From: Synechococcus sp. KORDI-52
GTDB lineage: Bacteria > Cyanobacteriota > Cyanobacteriia > PCC-6307 > Cyanobiaceae
Reading direction: 5' to 3'
Assembly (NCBI RefSeq): GCF_000737595.1
Contig: NZ_CP006271.1
Location: 1,488,001 to 1,552,000 of the forward strand
Length of the DNA: 64,000 nucleotides
The position numbers were made by a program, and so were the translations under genes. The notes beneath the pieces were generated by a model that made no database searches, was not told where the DNA came from, and saw nothing but the letters and a program-made list of their open reading frames with translations. Position 1 is the first letter of the stretch. Every line of letters begins with the position of its first letter. Below, in pieces: positions 36,296 through 44,659 of this stretch.

Positions 36296-37228
36296 ATGAA
36301 CTGGTTGTCGCCCCCCCGAGTTCGCAGCGCGTTGCGGATCGCCTCTGCGTTGCTTGGGCTTGGTGTCACCGGGTTGTTGCTGGCGACGCTCTGGCCGGAA
36401 CCCGATCGCGTTGCCCAGGGAGCTCCGCTGAGTGCGGATCAACCCGAAACCCTGGCTCCCCTTCCTGAGGCCCCAGTCACGGTGCTGGTGATCGGTCTCG
36501 ATGCCGATCGTCTGGGTGCCGCTTCCAATCAAGCCGCGCCCGAGGGGCCCGCCAATGCTGATGCTCTTCTGATGCTGCGCATCGCCTCAAAGGAGCCGCT
36601 TCAGGTGCTCCAGATCCCCACGGAGCTCGGCGTCCGGCTTCCTGGTGAGAAGGATCCAGGCAGCCTGGCTCAGCTTTGGCGACGGGGCGGCGTCAGTCTT
36701 GTCAGCGATGCGATCCGCGACATCGTCGGACTCGACGCAGGTGACCCCAAGCGCTACGTGGTGATGCCCCGTGCAGCGCTGCGCCGCCTCGTGGATGGAC
36801 TGGGCGACGTCGATGTGGTGCTTGGGCAGTCGTATCAGCGCGAGGACAAAACGCAGGGCTTCAATGTCAACCTTCAAGCCGGTCGACAGAGGCTGAACGG
36901 AGTCCAGGCAGAACAACTGGTGCGACACCTGCCCGACCCCAAACACTTGTCCCAACGCCGTCAACGCCAGACCATTTTTGTTGAGGCTGTGATTCAACAG
37001 GTCAAGGCCCCCAGTGGCATCGGGACCATCGCCGATCTTGTCGACCAACTGGATGGTGAGGTGGAGACCAACCTCAGCCGTTCGGAACAGCTGAGCCTGG
37101 CCGCGGCGATCATTGCCAGCCCTGAACCCGTGGCAGTCAGCCGGTTGCCCCTGGCCGAACGGGCCGGTGAGCAGGTCTTGCGTCAGATCAGACCTGGCTC
37201 GAGCCTCCCGCTCTGGCCTCAGCCTTGA
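36296..37228 (+). CDS. LCP family protein with altered active site
   Basis: A 310-residue protein with one membrane anchor (about 15-32) and an LCP domain. The usual IPRD-type motif is changed to IPTE at residues 107-110, so the conserved arginine and aspartate are replaced by Thr and Glu. The distal RQRQ block survives. Compare the intact copy at 6445-7413. It may be inactive as a glycan ligase, or act as a binding or partner subunit. Alignment is my own reading. Confidence 0.78.
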   Translation: MNWLSPPRVRSALRIASALLGLGVTGLLLATLWPEPDRVAQGAPLSADQPETLAPLPEAPVTVLVIGLDADRLGAASNQAAPEGPANADALLMLRIASKEPLQVLQIPTELGVRLPGEKDPGSLAQLWRRGGVSLVSDAIRDIVGLDAGDPKRYVVMPRAALRRLVDGLGDVDVVLGQSYQREDKTQGFNVNLQAGRQRLNGVQAEQLVRHLPDPKHLSQRRQRQTIFVEAVIQQVKAPSGIGTIADLVDQLDGEVETNLSRSEQLSLAAAIIASPEPVAVSRLPLAERAGEQVLRQIRPGSSLPLWPQP

Positions 37229-37725
37229 CGTGGGTTGCGGTATTGCAGTCTCCGGGCTAGGGCGTTGAGGCATTCAGCCTGATCCGGATGGTGTAGGTCG
37301 GGAATCCATCCCAACCAACTGAGGCCATCCCGGCGTCGCGCTGGGCCGTTCCAGGGGCCCTGAAGCTGCACAAGGCCGAGCAAGGGCACGCTGAGTTCCC
37401 GGCAGAGGGCGGCGTAGGCCGGGGCTGTGCCGGGGATCGTGCCATCGCTGTCGGCCATCGTCAGCAACAGTACCGGCTGACGCCAGTCGGCCAGGGCCTG
37501 CAGCCAGCTGGCATCACCATCAGGTGTTGGTCGGGCCGCATCACCGCTCAGCCGCACAAGGCCCGTTCTTGCGGGTTTGTTCTGCAGCACAGCTGCGGGC
37601 GAGTCCCCGATGGCCACAGTGGTCAAATGGCACTGACAGGCCTTGGCCAGGGCTTCGCAGGCCTCGCGCATTTTGAGTTCAGGCAGGGGGCCAGCACCCA
37701 CCAACAGTGGGAAACCTGTGGACAT
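37219..37725 (-). CDS. Hypothetical protein
   Basis: A 168-residue soluble protein with alternating strand and helix and GAGPLP near the N-terminus, resembling a partial P-loop or dethiobiotin-synthase-like fold but without a clear Walker A. Function unknown. ATG 37725 is chosen since AAGGTGAG lies at good spacing upstream; ATG 37749 is also open. It overlaps the LCP gene's end by ten bases and is divergent from prs. Confidence 0.6.
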   Translation of the reverse strand: MSTGFPLLVGAGPLPELKMREACEALAKACQCHLTTVAIGDSPAAVLQNKPARTGLVRLSGDAARPTPDGDASWLQALADWRQPVLLLTMADSDGTIPGTAPAYAALCRELSVPLLGLVQLQGPWNGPARRRDGLSWLGWIPDLHHPDQAECLNALARRLQYRNPRQG

Positions 37726-37781
37726 GAGGGCACTGCTCACCTTTACCATCGGATTACAGCAGAATTCGTTCCGCGGGCGCC

Positions 37782-38777
37782 GTGACCAGTTTCCTGACAG
37801 CTGCCCGTGCCGAACAGGAGCAGATGACCCCTGACAGCAGGCGCTTGCGTCTGTTCAGCGGCACCTCCAACCCTGCTCTGGCCAAGGAGATCTCCAGCTA
37901 TCTGGGGGTGCCTGACGGTCCTCGCGTCTGCAAGCGTTTTGCTGACGGTGAGCTCTACGTGCAGATCCAGGAGTCGATCCGGGGCTGTGATGTGTTCCTG
38001 ATCCAGCCCACCTGCGCGCCGGTGAACGACCACCTGATGGAACTGCTGATCATGGTGGATGCCTGCAGACGGGCCTCCGCACGGCAGATCACGGCTGTTG
38101 TGCCCTACTACGGCTACGCCCGAGCGGATCGCAAGACTGCCGGTCGTGAATCGATCACGGCCAAGCTCACGGCCAACCTGCTGGTGACCTCGGGTGTTGA
38201 CCGCGTCCTGGCGATGGACCTGCACTCCGCCCAGATCCAGGGCTACTTCGATATCCCCTGCGATCACATCTACGGATCCCCGGTCTTGGTGGACTACCTC
38301 TCCACGCAGGATCTCGGAGATGTGGTGGTGGTGTCTCCGGATGTGGGGGGCGTGGCGCGGGCCCGGGCGTTTGCCAAGCAGATGAACGATGCTCCGCTGG
38401 CGATCATCGACAAGCGCCGCACCGGTCACAACATGGCCGAAAGCCTCACGGTGATTGGTGATGTGGCCGGGCGAACGGCGATCCTGATCGACGACATGAT
38501 CGACACCGGCGGCACGATCTGCGCGGGGGCACGGTTGCTGCGGGAAGAAGGGGCCAAGCGGGTGTTGGCCTGCGCCACCCACGCCGTGTTCTCTCCCCCC
38601 GCCAGCGAACGCCTGTCCGTTGAGGGCCTGTTTGAGCAGGTGGTGGTGACCAACAGCATTCCGATCCCACAGGACCGGGTCTTCCCTCAGCTGAAGGTGC
38701 TCTCCGTGGCCAACATGCTGGGGGAAGCGATCTGGCGCATCCATGAAGAGAGTTCCGTCAGCTCCATGTTCCGCTGA
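37782..38777 (+). CDS. prs: Ribose-phosphate pyrophosphokinase
   Basis: A 331-residue PRPP synthase using ATP and ribose-5-phosphate. Characteristic blocks: RFADGELYVQI, VPYYGYARADRK, MDLHSAQIQGYFD and the PRPP loop LIDDMIDTGGTI. PRPP feeds purines, pyrimidines, His, Trp and NAD. GTG 37782 is the start. No operon partner is visible; a stretch of about 116 bases follows to the next gene, with nothing clear in it. Confidence 0.97.
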   Translation: MTSFLTAARAEQEQMTPDSRRLRLFSGTSNPALAKEISSYLGVPDGPRVCKRFADGELYVQIQESIRGCDVFLIQPTCAPVNDHLMELLIMVDACRRASARQITAVVPYYGYARADRKTAGRESITAKLTANLLVTSGVDRVLAMDLHSAQIQGYFDIPCDHIYGSPVLVDYLSTQDLGDVVVVSPDVGGVARARAFAKQMNDAPLAIIDKRRTGHNMAESLTVIGDVAGRTAILIDDMIDTGGTICAGARLLREEGAKRVLACATHAVFSPPASERLSVEGLFEQVVVTNSIPIPQDRVFPQLKVLSVANMLGEAIWRIHEESSVSSMFR

Positions 38778-38893
38778 ACGTCGATCCCCAGAACGTCGTC
38801 TGCTGTGTGGGATGGACTGTTGAACGAGCGGGCTTGCTGCGGCTGGTTTGCGGTTGGTTCGAGCGACCCTAGGGATGCGGTGTTTCAACGGCG

Positions 38894-40045
38894 TTGGCTC
38901 AGCGGTGGAGGCCACTGATTGGTGTTGCTCTGGCCAGCCTGATAGCGGGGGTTCCGACCCCTCTGATGGCCGAGTCTCGGCTGGACCGGTTGCTGCGAAA
39001 CCGCAGCACGATGGGGGTTTGGCTGACCAACAGCCCCAGCAAGCTCTATTACGACCGGAAGCGCATCAACGCGGCGATGCAACAGCTACAAGATGCAGGA
39101 TTCAATCGCGTGGTGCCCAACGTCTGGAGCCGCGGCACCACGTTTCATCGCAGTGGGTTCGCTCCAGTGGAGCCGCCGCTGCAGAAGGCTGGGGTCGGTC
39201 TTGATCCCATCTGCACTCTCGCCGCTGAGGGGCGGCGCCGGGGCATCAAGGTGATGCCCTGGTTTGAGTACGGCTTGATGGAGCCGGCCGATGCATCCGT
39301 TGTGCGCGACAACCCCAGCTGGGTGTTGGCCAAAGCGAATGGCCAGCGTTGGATGACCATGCACGGAAACCATCGGATGGCCTGGCTCAACCCAGCCCAT
39401 CCGGAGGTTCGTGCCCGCTTCATCGGGTTGGTGGTGGAGACCTTGAAGCGTTGCCCGATGGATGGTCTGCAATTGGACGATCACTTCGCCTGGCCGGTCC
39501 AGTTCGGCTATGACCCCACCACCGTTGCGCTGTACACCCAGGACACGGGAATGGCGCCACCGCGGGATCACAGCGATCGACAGTGGATGAAATGGCGCCG
39601 AAATCAACTCACCTCTCTGCTGCGTGAGTTGCGTCAACGGCTCAAGCAGGAACGACTCTCCACACGGATCAGCCTGTCCCCTGGCCCCTTCCGTCAGGCG
39701 TACAACCTCTGGCTTCAGGACTGGGAGCTCTGGGCTTTAGGGGGTCTGATTGAAGAGTTGGTGGTGCAGAACTACGCCTACTCCGTTCAAGGGTTCGCCA
39801 AGGACCTGGATCAACCTGCCCTGCGCAAGGCCCGCAGCTGGGGCATTCCTTCTCAGATCGGAGTGTTGGCGGGATTCGGCAAACGCACAACATCCATGGC
39901 CGTTCTCGAACAAAAAGTCCGCCTGGCCCGCCAGCGTGGTCATGGCGTGATTTTCTTCTACTGGGAAGGGCTATGGGGCCGGCATGTGGCGGAGCGGTAT
40001 CGAGATTCTCGTCGCGCAGCATTCACCAGACTTGGATCTGATTGA
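38894..40045 (+). CDS. GHL10-type glycoside hydrolase-like secreted protein
   Basis: A 383-residue protein with a signal peptide (residues about 8-26, ending LMA-E). The remainder fits the family 10-like glycosyl hydrolase (DUF187/GHL10) TIM barrel: LTNSPSKLYYDRKRINAAM, GFNRVVPNVWSRG, GIKVMPWFEYGLM, LDDHFAWPV and IFFYWEGLWG. Probably acts on cell-surface or peptidoglycan-associated sugar in the periplasm; substrate unknown. It stands alone. Confidence 0.85.
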   Translation: MAQRWRPLIGVALASLIAGVPTPLMAESRLDRLLRNRSTMGVWLTNSPSKLYYDRKRINAAMQQLQDAGFNRVVPNVWSRGTTFHRSGFAPVEPPLQKAGVGLDPICTLAAEGRRRGIKVMPWFEYGLMEPADASVVRDNPSWVLAKANGQRWMTMHGNHRMAWLNPAHPEVRARFIGLVVETLKRCPMDGLQLDDHFAWPVQFGYDPTTVALYTQDTGMAPPRDHSDRQWMKWRRNQLTSLLRELRQRLKQERLSTRISLSPGPFRQAYNLWLQDWELWALGGLIEELVVQNYAYSVQGFAKDLDQPALRKARSWGIPSQIGVLAGFGKRTTSMAVLEQKVRLARQRGHGVIFFYWEGLWGRHVAERYRDSRRAAFTRLGSD

Positions 40046-40081
40046 CCAGCAGACCTTGATTGACACTACTTTTAGGGCTGC

Positions 40082-40273
40082 ATGAAACAGTTCACCGAAA
40101 CCAGTTCCGAACCCTATGACCGTCACCACTACCGTGTCTGGTTGCGTGATGGGTCGTTTAAGGATGTCGAGAGCTATGACGAAGCTCAACGCGTTTGGTA
40201 TTCCAGTAAGACACGGCCAAAAACGATTGAGGTGATGCAACCGAAGCGACGAAGCAGTGCCAAAGGCTTTTAG
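40082..40273 (+). CDS. Small hypothetical protein
   Basis: A 63-residue protein with a basic tail (RRSSAKGF). Sequence FTETSSEPYDRHHYRVWLRDG and YDEAQRVWYS suggest a compact beta-hairpin domain. Neither a signal peptide nor a membrane helix is visible. It sits 36 bases after the GHL10 gene. Family not recognised. Confidence 0.6.
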   Translation: MKQFTETSSEPYDRHHYRVWLRDGSFKDVESYDEAQRVWYSSKTRPKTIEVMQPKRRSSAKGF

Positions 40274-40493
40274 GGATTTTGATGAACCTGCTGGTGATCA
40301 ATCGTTTGGGTCGCTTGAGGCGACAGCGGTTAGCTTGCGGCCACGGAAGGGCCACGACGAGACTTCGGTATCGCTAAGATAGTGAAATTAAGTTTCTCGG
40401 TCGGCTCTGTTAAAAGATGGTTGGAGTTTTCAGCATTGATTAACGCGCAGTGGGAATTCAATAATCATGACTGCAAAGTTGTGAGGTTTTTGA
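40274..40493. other. Intergenic stretch, nothing recognised
   Basis: About 220 bases with no clear terminator hairpin, RNA gene or conserved motif that I can name. It becomes more AT-rich toward 40493. Confidence 0.4.
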
Positions 40494-40730
40494 ATGATGA
40501 ATCAGTTTGAACTCAACCAGATCCGTTCCAAGCTGCGTCGGCTCGATCTCGATGATCAGTTCATCGAGCGGTATCTCGAGAAGTTGATCCGGAACAAAGA
40601 ACCGTTTGCGACGGCATCGAAGGCTATTGATCGTTGGGACAAAAAAGATTCAGGTCAATTTCTACTTCAAGCGCTCGCCTGTGGGCTGATCGCAGCCCTT
40701 GCTGGTGGTTGGTTGGCCGTTGTTCAGTAG
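40494..40730 (+). CDS. Small membrane protein, unknown
   Basis: A 78-residue protein: a charged N-terminal helical part (LNQIRSKLRRLDLDDQFIE) and one C-terminal hydrophobic helix (LACGLIAALAGGWLAVV). Probably a tail-anchored small membrane protein. No family recognised. It is followed by a similar-sized membrane protein after 16 bases. Confidence 0.6.
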   Translation: MMNQFELNQIRSKLRRLDLDDQFIERYLEKLIRNKEPFATASKAIDRWDKKDSGQFLLQALACGLIAALAGGWLAVVQ

Positions 40731-40746
40731 TGGGTTGAATGGACCA

Positions 40747-40911
40747 ATGAGCGATGCAGGTTTGATTGCCCTCTTCAGTGTTGGGATGGCCTCAACGCTG
40801 ACTGTTTTGTTCCTGGCCTTTCGGCGCACTTTCCGCCAGGAGCAAGAACGCACTTTGATGCGGAGTGTGAGGCGACGTCTTGATTGGATGTTTTTGAAGC
40901 AAAAGCCATAA
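40747..40911 (+). CDS. Small membrane protein, unknown
   Basis: A 54-residue protein: one N-terminal hydrophobic helix (about 4-24) then a basic tail with FRRTFRQEQERTL and DWMFLKQ. Topology would place the tail in the cytoplasm. With the previous gene it may form a pair of small membrane peptides. Family not recognised; ATG 40747 is the only good start. Confidence 0.55.
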   Translation: MSDAGLIALFSVGMASTLTVLFLAFRRTFRQEQERTLMRSVRRRLDWMFLKQKP

Positions 40912-40926
40912 AAATGGCCTCCCCCA

Positions 40927-41721
40927 TCACTCTCGCTCTGCGGTGTTGGCCTTGTAGGTGAAAAGAAGCGCCAAGCACAGTGTTCCGATCAGTGGGCCCG
41001 GTGGCAGATCAACAGCAACCGCCAGCATCATTCCGCCGCCACACAGAAGCAGTCCCGTGCTCGCGCTGCGCAGCATGAGTTCCTTCAGGCTCCGACTGCG
41101 TTCCACGTTCATCAGCACCGGTGCACAGAGCAGTCCAATCACCAGAATCACGCCCACGGCGGTGATGGCGCTGATCACAACCAAGGCCGTAATCAGGCTG
41201 CTGATCAGCCGAATCAACATCACGGGGCGTTGGGCGACAGCGGCGCCCTCGGGATCGATGCCGATGAACACCAGGTCGCGGTAGCCCCAGGCCACCATGG
41301 CGACAAGGGCGCCGGCCGCGATCGATGTACGGATCAGGTCTGCTGAATTGGCCGCCAGCAGATCACCGAACAGAACCGTCTCCAGATCAACGCGTGCTTC
41401 CAGCAGGGGCACCAGCAGCACCCCCAGTGCAGTGAAGCCGGCCAGAACGGTGTTCATGGCACCTTCTTCTCTGCCTTTGAAGCGACGGTTCAAGCGCTCG
41501 GCCACCAGGGCACCCAGCAGTCCGCTGATCAGTCCACCGATGCTCGGGTCGATGCCGATGGCGAGGGCGATCACCAAGCCGGGAAGAACGGAATGGGCCA
41601 TGAGATTGGCCAGCAACACCCGGCGCTGGGTGATCAGCAGTGCTCCGGTGGCAGGACAAATCGCTCCGATCAACAAGGAGATCGTCAGCGGCAGAAGCCA
41701 CCAGATGTCGAGCTCAGCCAC
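40927..41721 (-). CDS. znuB: Metal ABC transporter permease (ZnuB family)
   Basis: A 264-residue ABC-3 family permease with about eight hydrophobic helices. The start overlaps the znuC stop by eight bases. Zinc, manganese and iron members of this family look alike, so the metal is inferred from the neighbouring binding protein and the metal-box sequence at 42483-42497, not from the permease. Confidence 0.87.
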   Translation of the reverse strand: MAELDIWWLLPLTISLLIGAICPATGALLITQRRVLLANLMAHSVLPGLVIALAIGIDPSIGGLISGLLGALVAERLNRRFKGREEGAMNTVLAGFTALGVLLVPLLEARVDLETVLFGDLLAANSADLIRTSIAAGALVAMVAWGYRDLVFIGIDPEGAAVAQRPVMLIRLISSLITALVVISAITAVGVILVIGLLCAPVLMNVERSRSLKELMLRSASTGLLLCGGGMMLAVAVDLPPGPLIGTLCLALLFTYKANTAERE

Positions 41722-42403
41722 AGCAGGTGCTCCCCATCATGCAGGTCAGGTCGCTGAGTTTTTCGCGAACGGTTTTGGGTGAACCGTTGGCAAGGATCTG
41801 GCCATCCATCACCACAACATGGTCGTAGCTGTCCAGGGCGCTGCCCCAGTCGTGGCTGCTCACCAGGAGCGTCTGGCCTGCGTCAGCCTGATCCCGCATG
41901 ACCTTGAGCAGGTGCTCCCGCGTTGGTGGATCGATGGCGCTGCAGGGTTCATCCAGCAGCAGGATGTCGGTCTGCTGCATCAGTGCTCTCGCCAACAGGA
42001 TTCTTTGCTGCTGGCCGCCGGACAACTGACTCAGGCGCCGGGATCCCATGGCGCCCATGCCGACGCGTTCCAGCAGCTGATTGCAGTCGTTTTCAGATGT
42101 TGTGTTGCCCTTGCCCGGCATTCCCAGCCGCACCATGTCCTGGGCGGTGATCGGAAACGACCAGTCAATCGCTGCTCGCTGGGGCATCAGGCCGATCGGC
42201 TTGTTGGAGTTGATCGATCCATCGCTGGGCTTCAGTCGCCCTTCAAGCAGGTGCAACAGCGTCGACTTGCCGGCTCCATTCGGCCCCACCAGCGCTGTGA
42301 GCGTTCCCCCATGGAGCTCCAAGTTGACATCCTCAACGATCCTGCGACCCCCATAACTGAAGCAAAGCCCTGTGGTGCTCAGGACGCACGACGATCCGCT
42401 CAT
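41714..42403 (-). CDS. znuC: Metal ABC transporter ATPase (ZnuC family)
   Basis: A 229-residue ATPase with Walker A GPNGAGKST, signature QLSGGQQQRILLARAL, Walker B ILLLDEPC and H-loop SSHDWG. It pairs with the ZnuB-like permease. The C-terminus ends in CMMGSTCCG, a Cys-rich tail that could bind metal and is uncommon for this subunit. The first gene of a leftward pair, divergent from znuA across a metal-regulator box. Confidence 0.9.
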   Translation of the reverse strand: MSGSSCVLSTTGLCFSYGGRRIVEDVNLELHGGTLTALVGPNGAGKSTLLHLLEGRLKPSDGSINSNKPIGLMPQRAAIDWSFPITAQDMVRLGMPGKGNTTSENDCNQLLERVGMGAMGSRRLSQLSGGQQQRILLARALMQQTDILLLDEPCSAIDPPTREHLLKVMRDQADAGQTLLVSSHDWGSALDSYDHVVVMDGQILANGSPKTVREKLSDLTCMMGSTCCG

Positions 42404-42482
42404 GACCCTTCAACGCCCGAAGTTGGGCCACCTTTTTGTTTTGCACAACCCATGCTGGCCGCGAATCACGTAATTGGCTAAA

Positions 42483-42497
42483 CGATAATCATTCTCA
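42483..42497. promoter_or_regulatory. Zur/Fur-type operator between znuC and znuA
   Basis: CGATAATCATTCTCA is a 7-1-7 inverted repeat with imperfect arms (five of seven pairs). The other strand reads TGAGAATGATTATCG, the shape of a Zur or Fur box. It sits 11 bases before the znuA start and 80 bases from the znuC start, so it can control both directions. Zur is favoured by the zinc-type genes around it; the sequence alone does not separate Zur from Fur. Confidence 0.65.
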
Positions 42498-42507
42498 CTT
42501 TTTGTTC

Positions 42508-43425
42508 ATGCCTCCTGTTCTGGCTCGATCGGCTGGGGTCAGTGTTGCTCTGGCTCTTGGTGCCGCCCTTGTTCCGGCCCATGCGGCTCAACCTGTCGTG
42601 GTGGCCGTCGACGGCACGCTGTGTGATCTCACCAAGACCCTGGCAGCCGGTGCCGCTTCGGTGACGTGCCTGATCCCTCCGGGCGGTGATCCCCATTCCT
42701 ATCGGTTGAAGCCCAGTGATCGCAGCCAGTTGGCCAAGAGTGACCTGGTTTTGCACATCGGTTTCGGATTGACGCCCTCCGCTCAAAAACTGAAGACTCC
42801 GGGAACGGTTGTCGCCGTTGGGGAAGTTGCTCTGCCGTCCTATCGCGGCAGCGACCCGCACGTTTGGCACGACCCAGCCAATTCTGCTGCGATGGTGCGG
42901 GTGATTTCCCGTGCTCTTTCACCTGTTCTGCCATCCAGTGATCGCGCAGGCTTGCAGCAGCGCACGGCTCGTGCAGTCGCTGTTTTTGATGCACTTCAGA
43001 GGTGGGAAGCCAAGCAATTCAAGGCTTTGCCGGCTCAGCAACGGGTCTTGGTCACCGATCACAAGACCTACAGCCATCTCGCCGATCGCTTCGGATTGGT
43101 TGAGATTTCGATGTTGGACAGCCACACCACCGGGGGTGTTCTGCGGCCATCCAGTCTTCAAACAATCACTCAGGAGGTGAAATCTTCTGGCGCCAAAACC
43201 ATTTTTTCTCCTTCAGCAACCCCGAACAAAACCCTGAAGCGCATCAGCAAAAACACAGGCTTGCCGATTGCCACAACTCCCCTCTACGGGGAAGGAATCG
43301 CTGCTGGTCGCAATGCCGTTTCCACGGCGACGCTCAATGTCTGCACGATTGTCAACGGTCAGGGTGGATCCTGCGATAAGGCCGGAGCCAGCGCCTTGAA
43401 CTCCCAGTGGTCATCGATCCGCTGA
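42508..43425 (+). CDS. znuA: Periplasmic metal-binding protein, ZnuA type
   Basis: A 305-residue cluster A-I binding protein. Signal peptide about residues 1-25 (ending AHA-A). Probable zinc ligands are the His in GGDPHSYRL, DPHVWHD and TDHKTYSHLADRFGL, and a C-terminal cysteine pair (VCTIVN and GSCDK). No His-rich loop, so it resembles the shorter cyanobacterial ZnuA. ATG 42508 lies 11 bases after the metal box. The following His-rich beta-barrel gene is probably co-transcribed (44-base gap). Confidence 0.88.
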   Translation: MPPVLARSAGVSVALALGAALVPAHAAQPVVVAVDGTLCDLTKTLAAGAASVTCLIPPGGDPHSYRLKPSDRSQLAKSDLVLHIGFGLTPSAQKLKTPGTVVAVGEVALPSYRGSDPHVWHDPANSAAMVRVISRALSPVLPSSDRAGLQQRTARAVAVFDALQRWEAKQFKALPAQQRVLVTDHKTYSHLADRFGLVEISMLDSHTTGGVLRPSSLQTITQEVKSSGAKTIFSPSATPNKTLKRISKNTGLPIATTPLYGEGIAAGRNAVSTATLNVCTIVNGQGGSCDKAGASALNSQWSSIR

Positions 43426-43468
43426 CATCACTCATACATCTTCTTCCGATTCTCTTTTCCCTCGTCTC

Positions 43469-44554
43469 ATGTTCCGTTCTCGTCTTCTGCTTCTGGCTCT
43501 TCTGCTGAGCCCTTTCGCCTCCATCTCGCCTGCCCTGGCCCATGGCTCCCACGGTGGTGGAGGAGAAGCTGTTGAAGCAGGTGAATTCGACTTCACGCCC
43601 ATCATCACCATCGAAGGGCACGGTGGATTTGAACCCAACCTTGAAGGGGATCCCAAGCATTACGCCATTGATGGCATGTTTGGTGGTGTTTTTGAGTGGG
43701 GCCTCGGCAATGGCGGGTCGTTCACGATTGAGGCCGCTGTGGGTCCAGCCCTTGTGTGGGGTGAGGCTGAACACTTCTATGGCAAGGTTCACGTCGATGA
43801 TCACGACGATGACCACAAAAAGGGTCATAAAAAAGGTCATAAAAAAGACCATGAAGATCATGACGATCACGACGACCACGATGATCACGGCGGCCATGAC
43901 GACCACGATGATCACGACGAGCATGATGATCATGGCGGGCATGACGACCACGATGACCACGGCGGTCATGGCGGCCACGGTCATGATCATGGTCATGACA
44001 CCGACTTCAAACGTACGGATATCAAGGGCTTTCTTCAGGCCCGTTATGCACCGAATGACCGTTTGAGTTTCGAACTCTCCTGGAACCCTTATTACGTCAC
44101 CAAAGATCAAGGGGAAGACATTCAGGGTCTCAAGAATGAGCTGGGCGGCAATGTGACCTGGGCCCTTGGAGATGGAGATGTGAATTTCGGCCTTGGGGAC
44201 GGCATTGAAGATCTTGTGGATGGTGTCTATTTGTCACTGGACCACCGTCAGGGTTGGGAGTCGGATGGGATGTATGTAGGCAACTACACCGATCCTCGTG
44301 TCGGCCTGGGATTCAAATTTGGCCGTGATGAAATCTCTCTGATGATTGAGGCTGGTCCACGTTTTTACGTTCCAGGGAGTTACGCAGGATTAGATCAGCG
44401 CACAGATTTTGCTGGCGAACTTGAGCTGTCTGTTCCCGTCGGCGATGCCACGTTGTTCGTGCACTGGAAGCCCACCTACAGCTGGGAAAATGCTCCGGGC
44501 TGGGGTGAAGGTTGGCAGCACCATGTCGGCACGGGTGTCACCTTTGCCTTCTAG
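43469..44554 (+). CDS. His/Asp-rich outer-membrane beta-barrel protein, putative zinc binding
   Basis: A 361-residue protein with a signal peptide (ending ALA-H) and a mature start HGSHGGGG. Residues about 108-176 are low-complexity, with 23 His in 69 residues in a largely three-residue spacing (HDDHDDH) mixed with GG. Flanking parts carry alternating hydrophobic strands and end in VTFAF, a beta-barrel finish. It follows znuA on the same strand. The loop could capture zinc at the cell surface or buffer it in the periplasm; that role is inferred. Confidence 0.75.
   Translation: MFRSRLLLLALLLSPFASISPALAHGSHGGGGEAVEAGEFDFTPIITIEGHGGFEPNLEGDPKHYAIDGMFGGVFEWGLGNGGSFTIEAAVGPALVWGEAEHFYGKVHVDDHDDDHKKGHKKGHKKDHEDHDDHDDHDDHGGHDDHDDHDEHDDHGGHDDHDDHGGHGGHGHDHGHDTDFKRTDIKGFLQARYAPNDRLSFELSWNPYYVTKDQGEDIQGLKNELGGNVTWALGDGDVNFGLGDGIEDLVDGVYLSLDHRQGWESDGMYVGNYTDPRVGLGFKFGRDEISLMIEAGPRFYVPGSYAGLDQRTDFAGELELSVPVGDATLFVHWKPTYSWENAPGWGEGWQHHVGTGVTFAF
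43790..43996 (+). repeat. Low-complexity His/Asp codon repeat
   Basis: In-frame tandem near-repeats of CAC/CAT and GAC/GAT codons encoding the His/Asp-rich loop. Synonymous codons vary between units, so it is not a perfect microsatellite, but length variation between strains is likely. It also creates a long spurious open frame on the other strand. Confidence 0.85.
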
Positions 44555-44586
44555 GTTTCCTTGATCGATTCACTGGTGAATGGTCT

Positions 44587-44614
44587 GGAGGGCAGAGATG
44601 CCCTCCTTTTTCTT
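44587..44614 (+). terminator. Intrinsic terminator after the His-rich gene
   Basis: A hairpin with arms GGAGGGC and GCCCTCC around the loop AGAGAT, then TTTTTCTT. It would end the znuA-barrel transcript and lies 33 bases past the barrel stop. Confidence 0.85.
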
Positions 44615-44659
44615 GAGCCATCACGGCTTGCTTGTTGTGTTGAGTGGTGAATGTGTGAC

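Noticed and set aside
43352-44110. 252-residue leftward frame opposite the His-rich gene
   Set aside because: Made of Val/Ile/Met runs that are the reverse complement of His/Asp codons; it mimics a membrane protein but is a by-product of the repeat.
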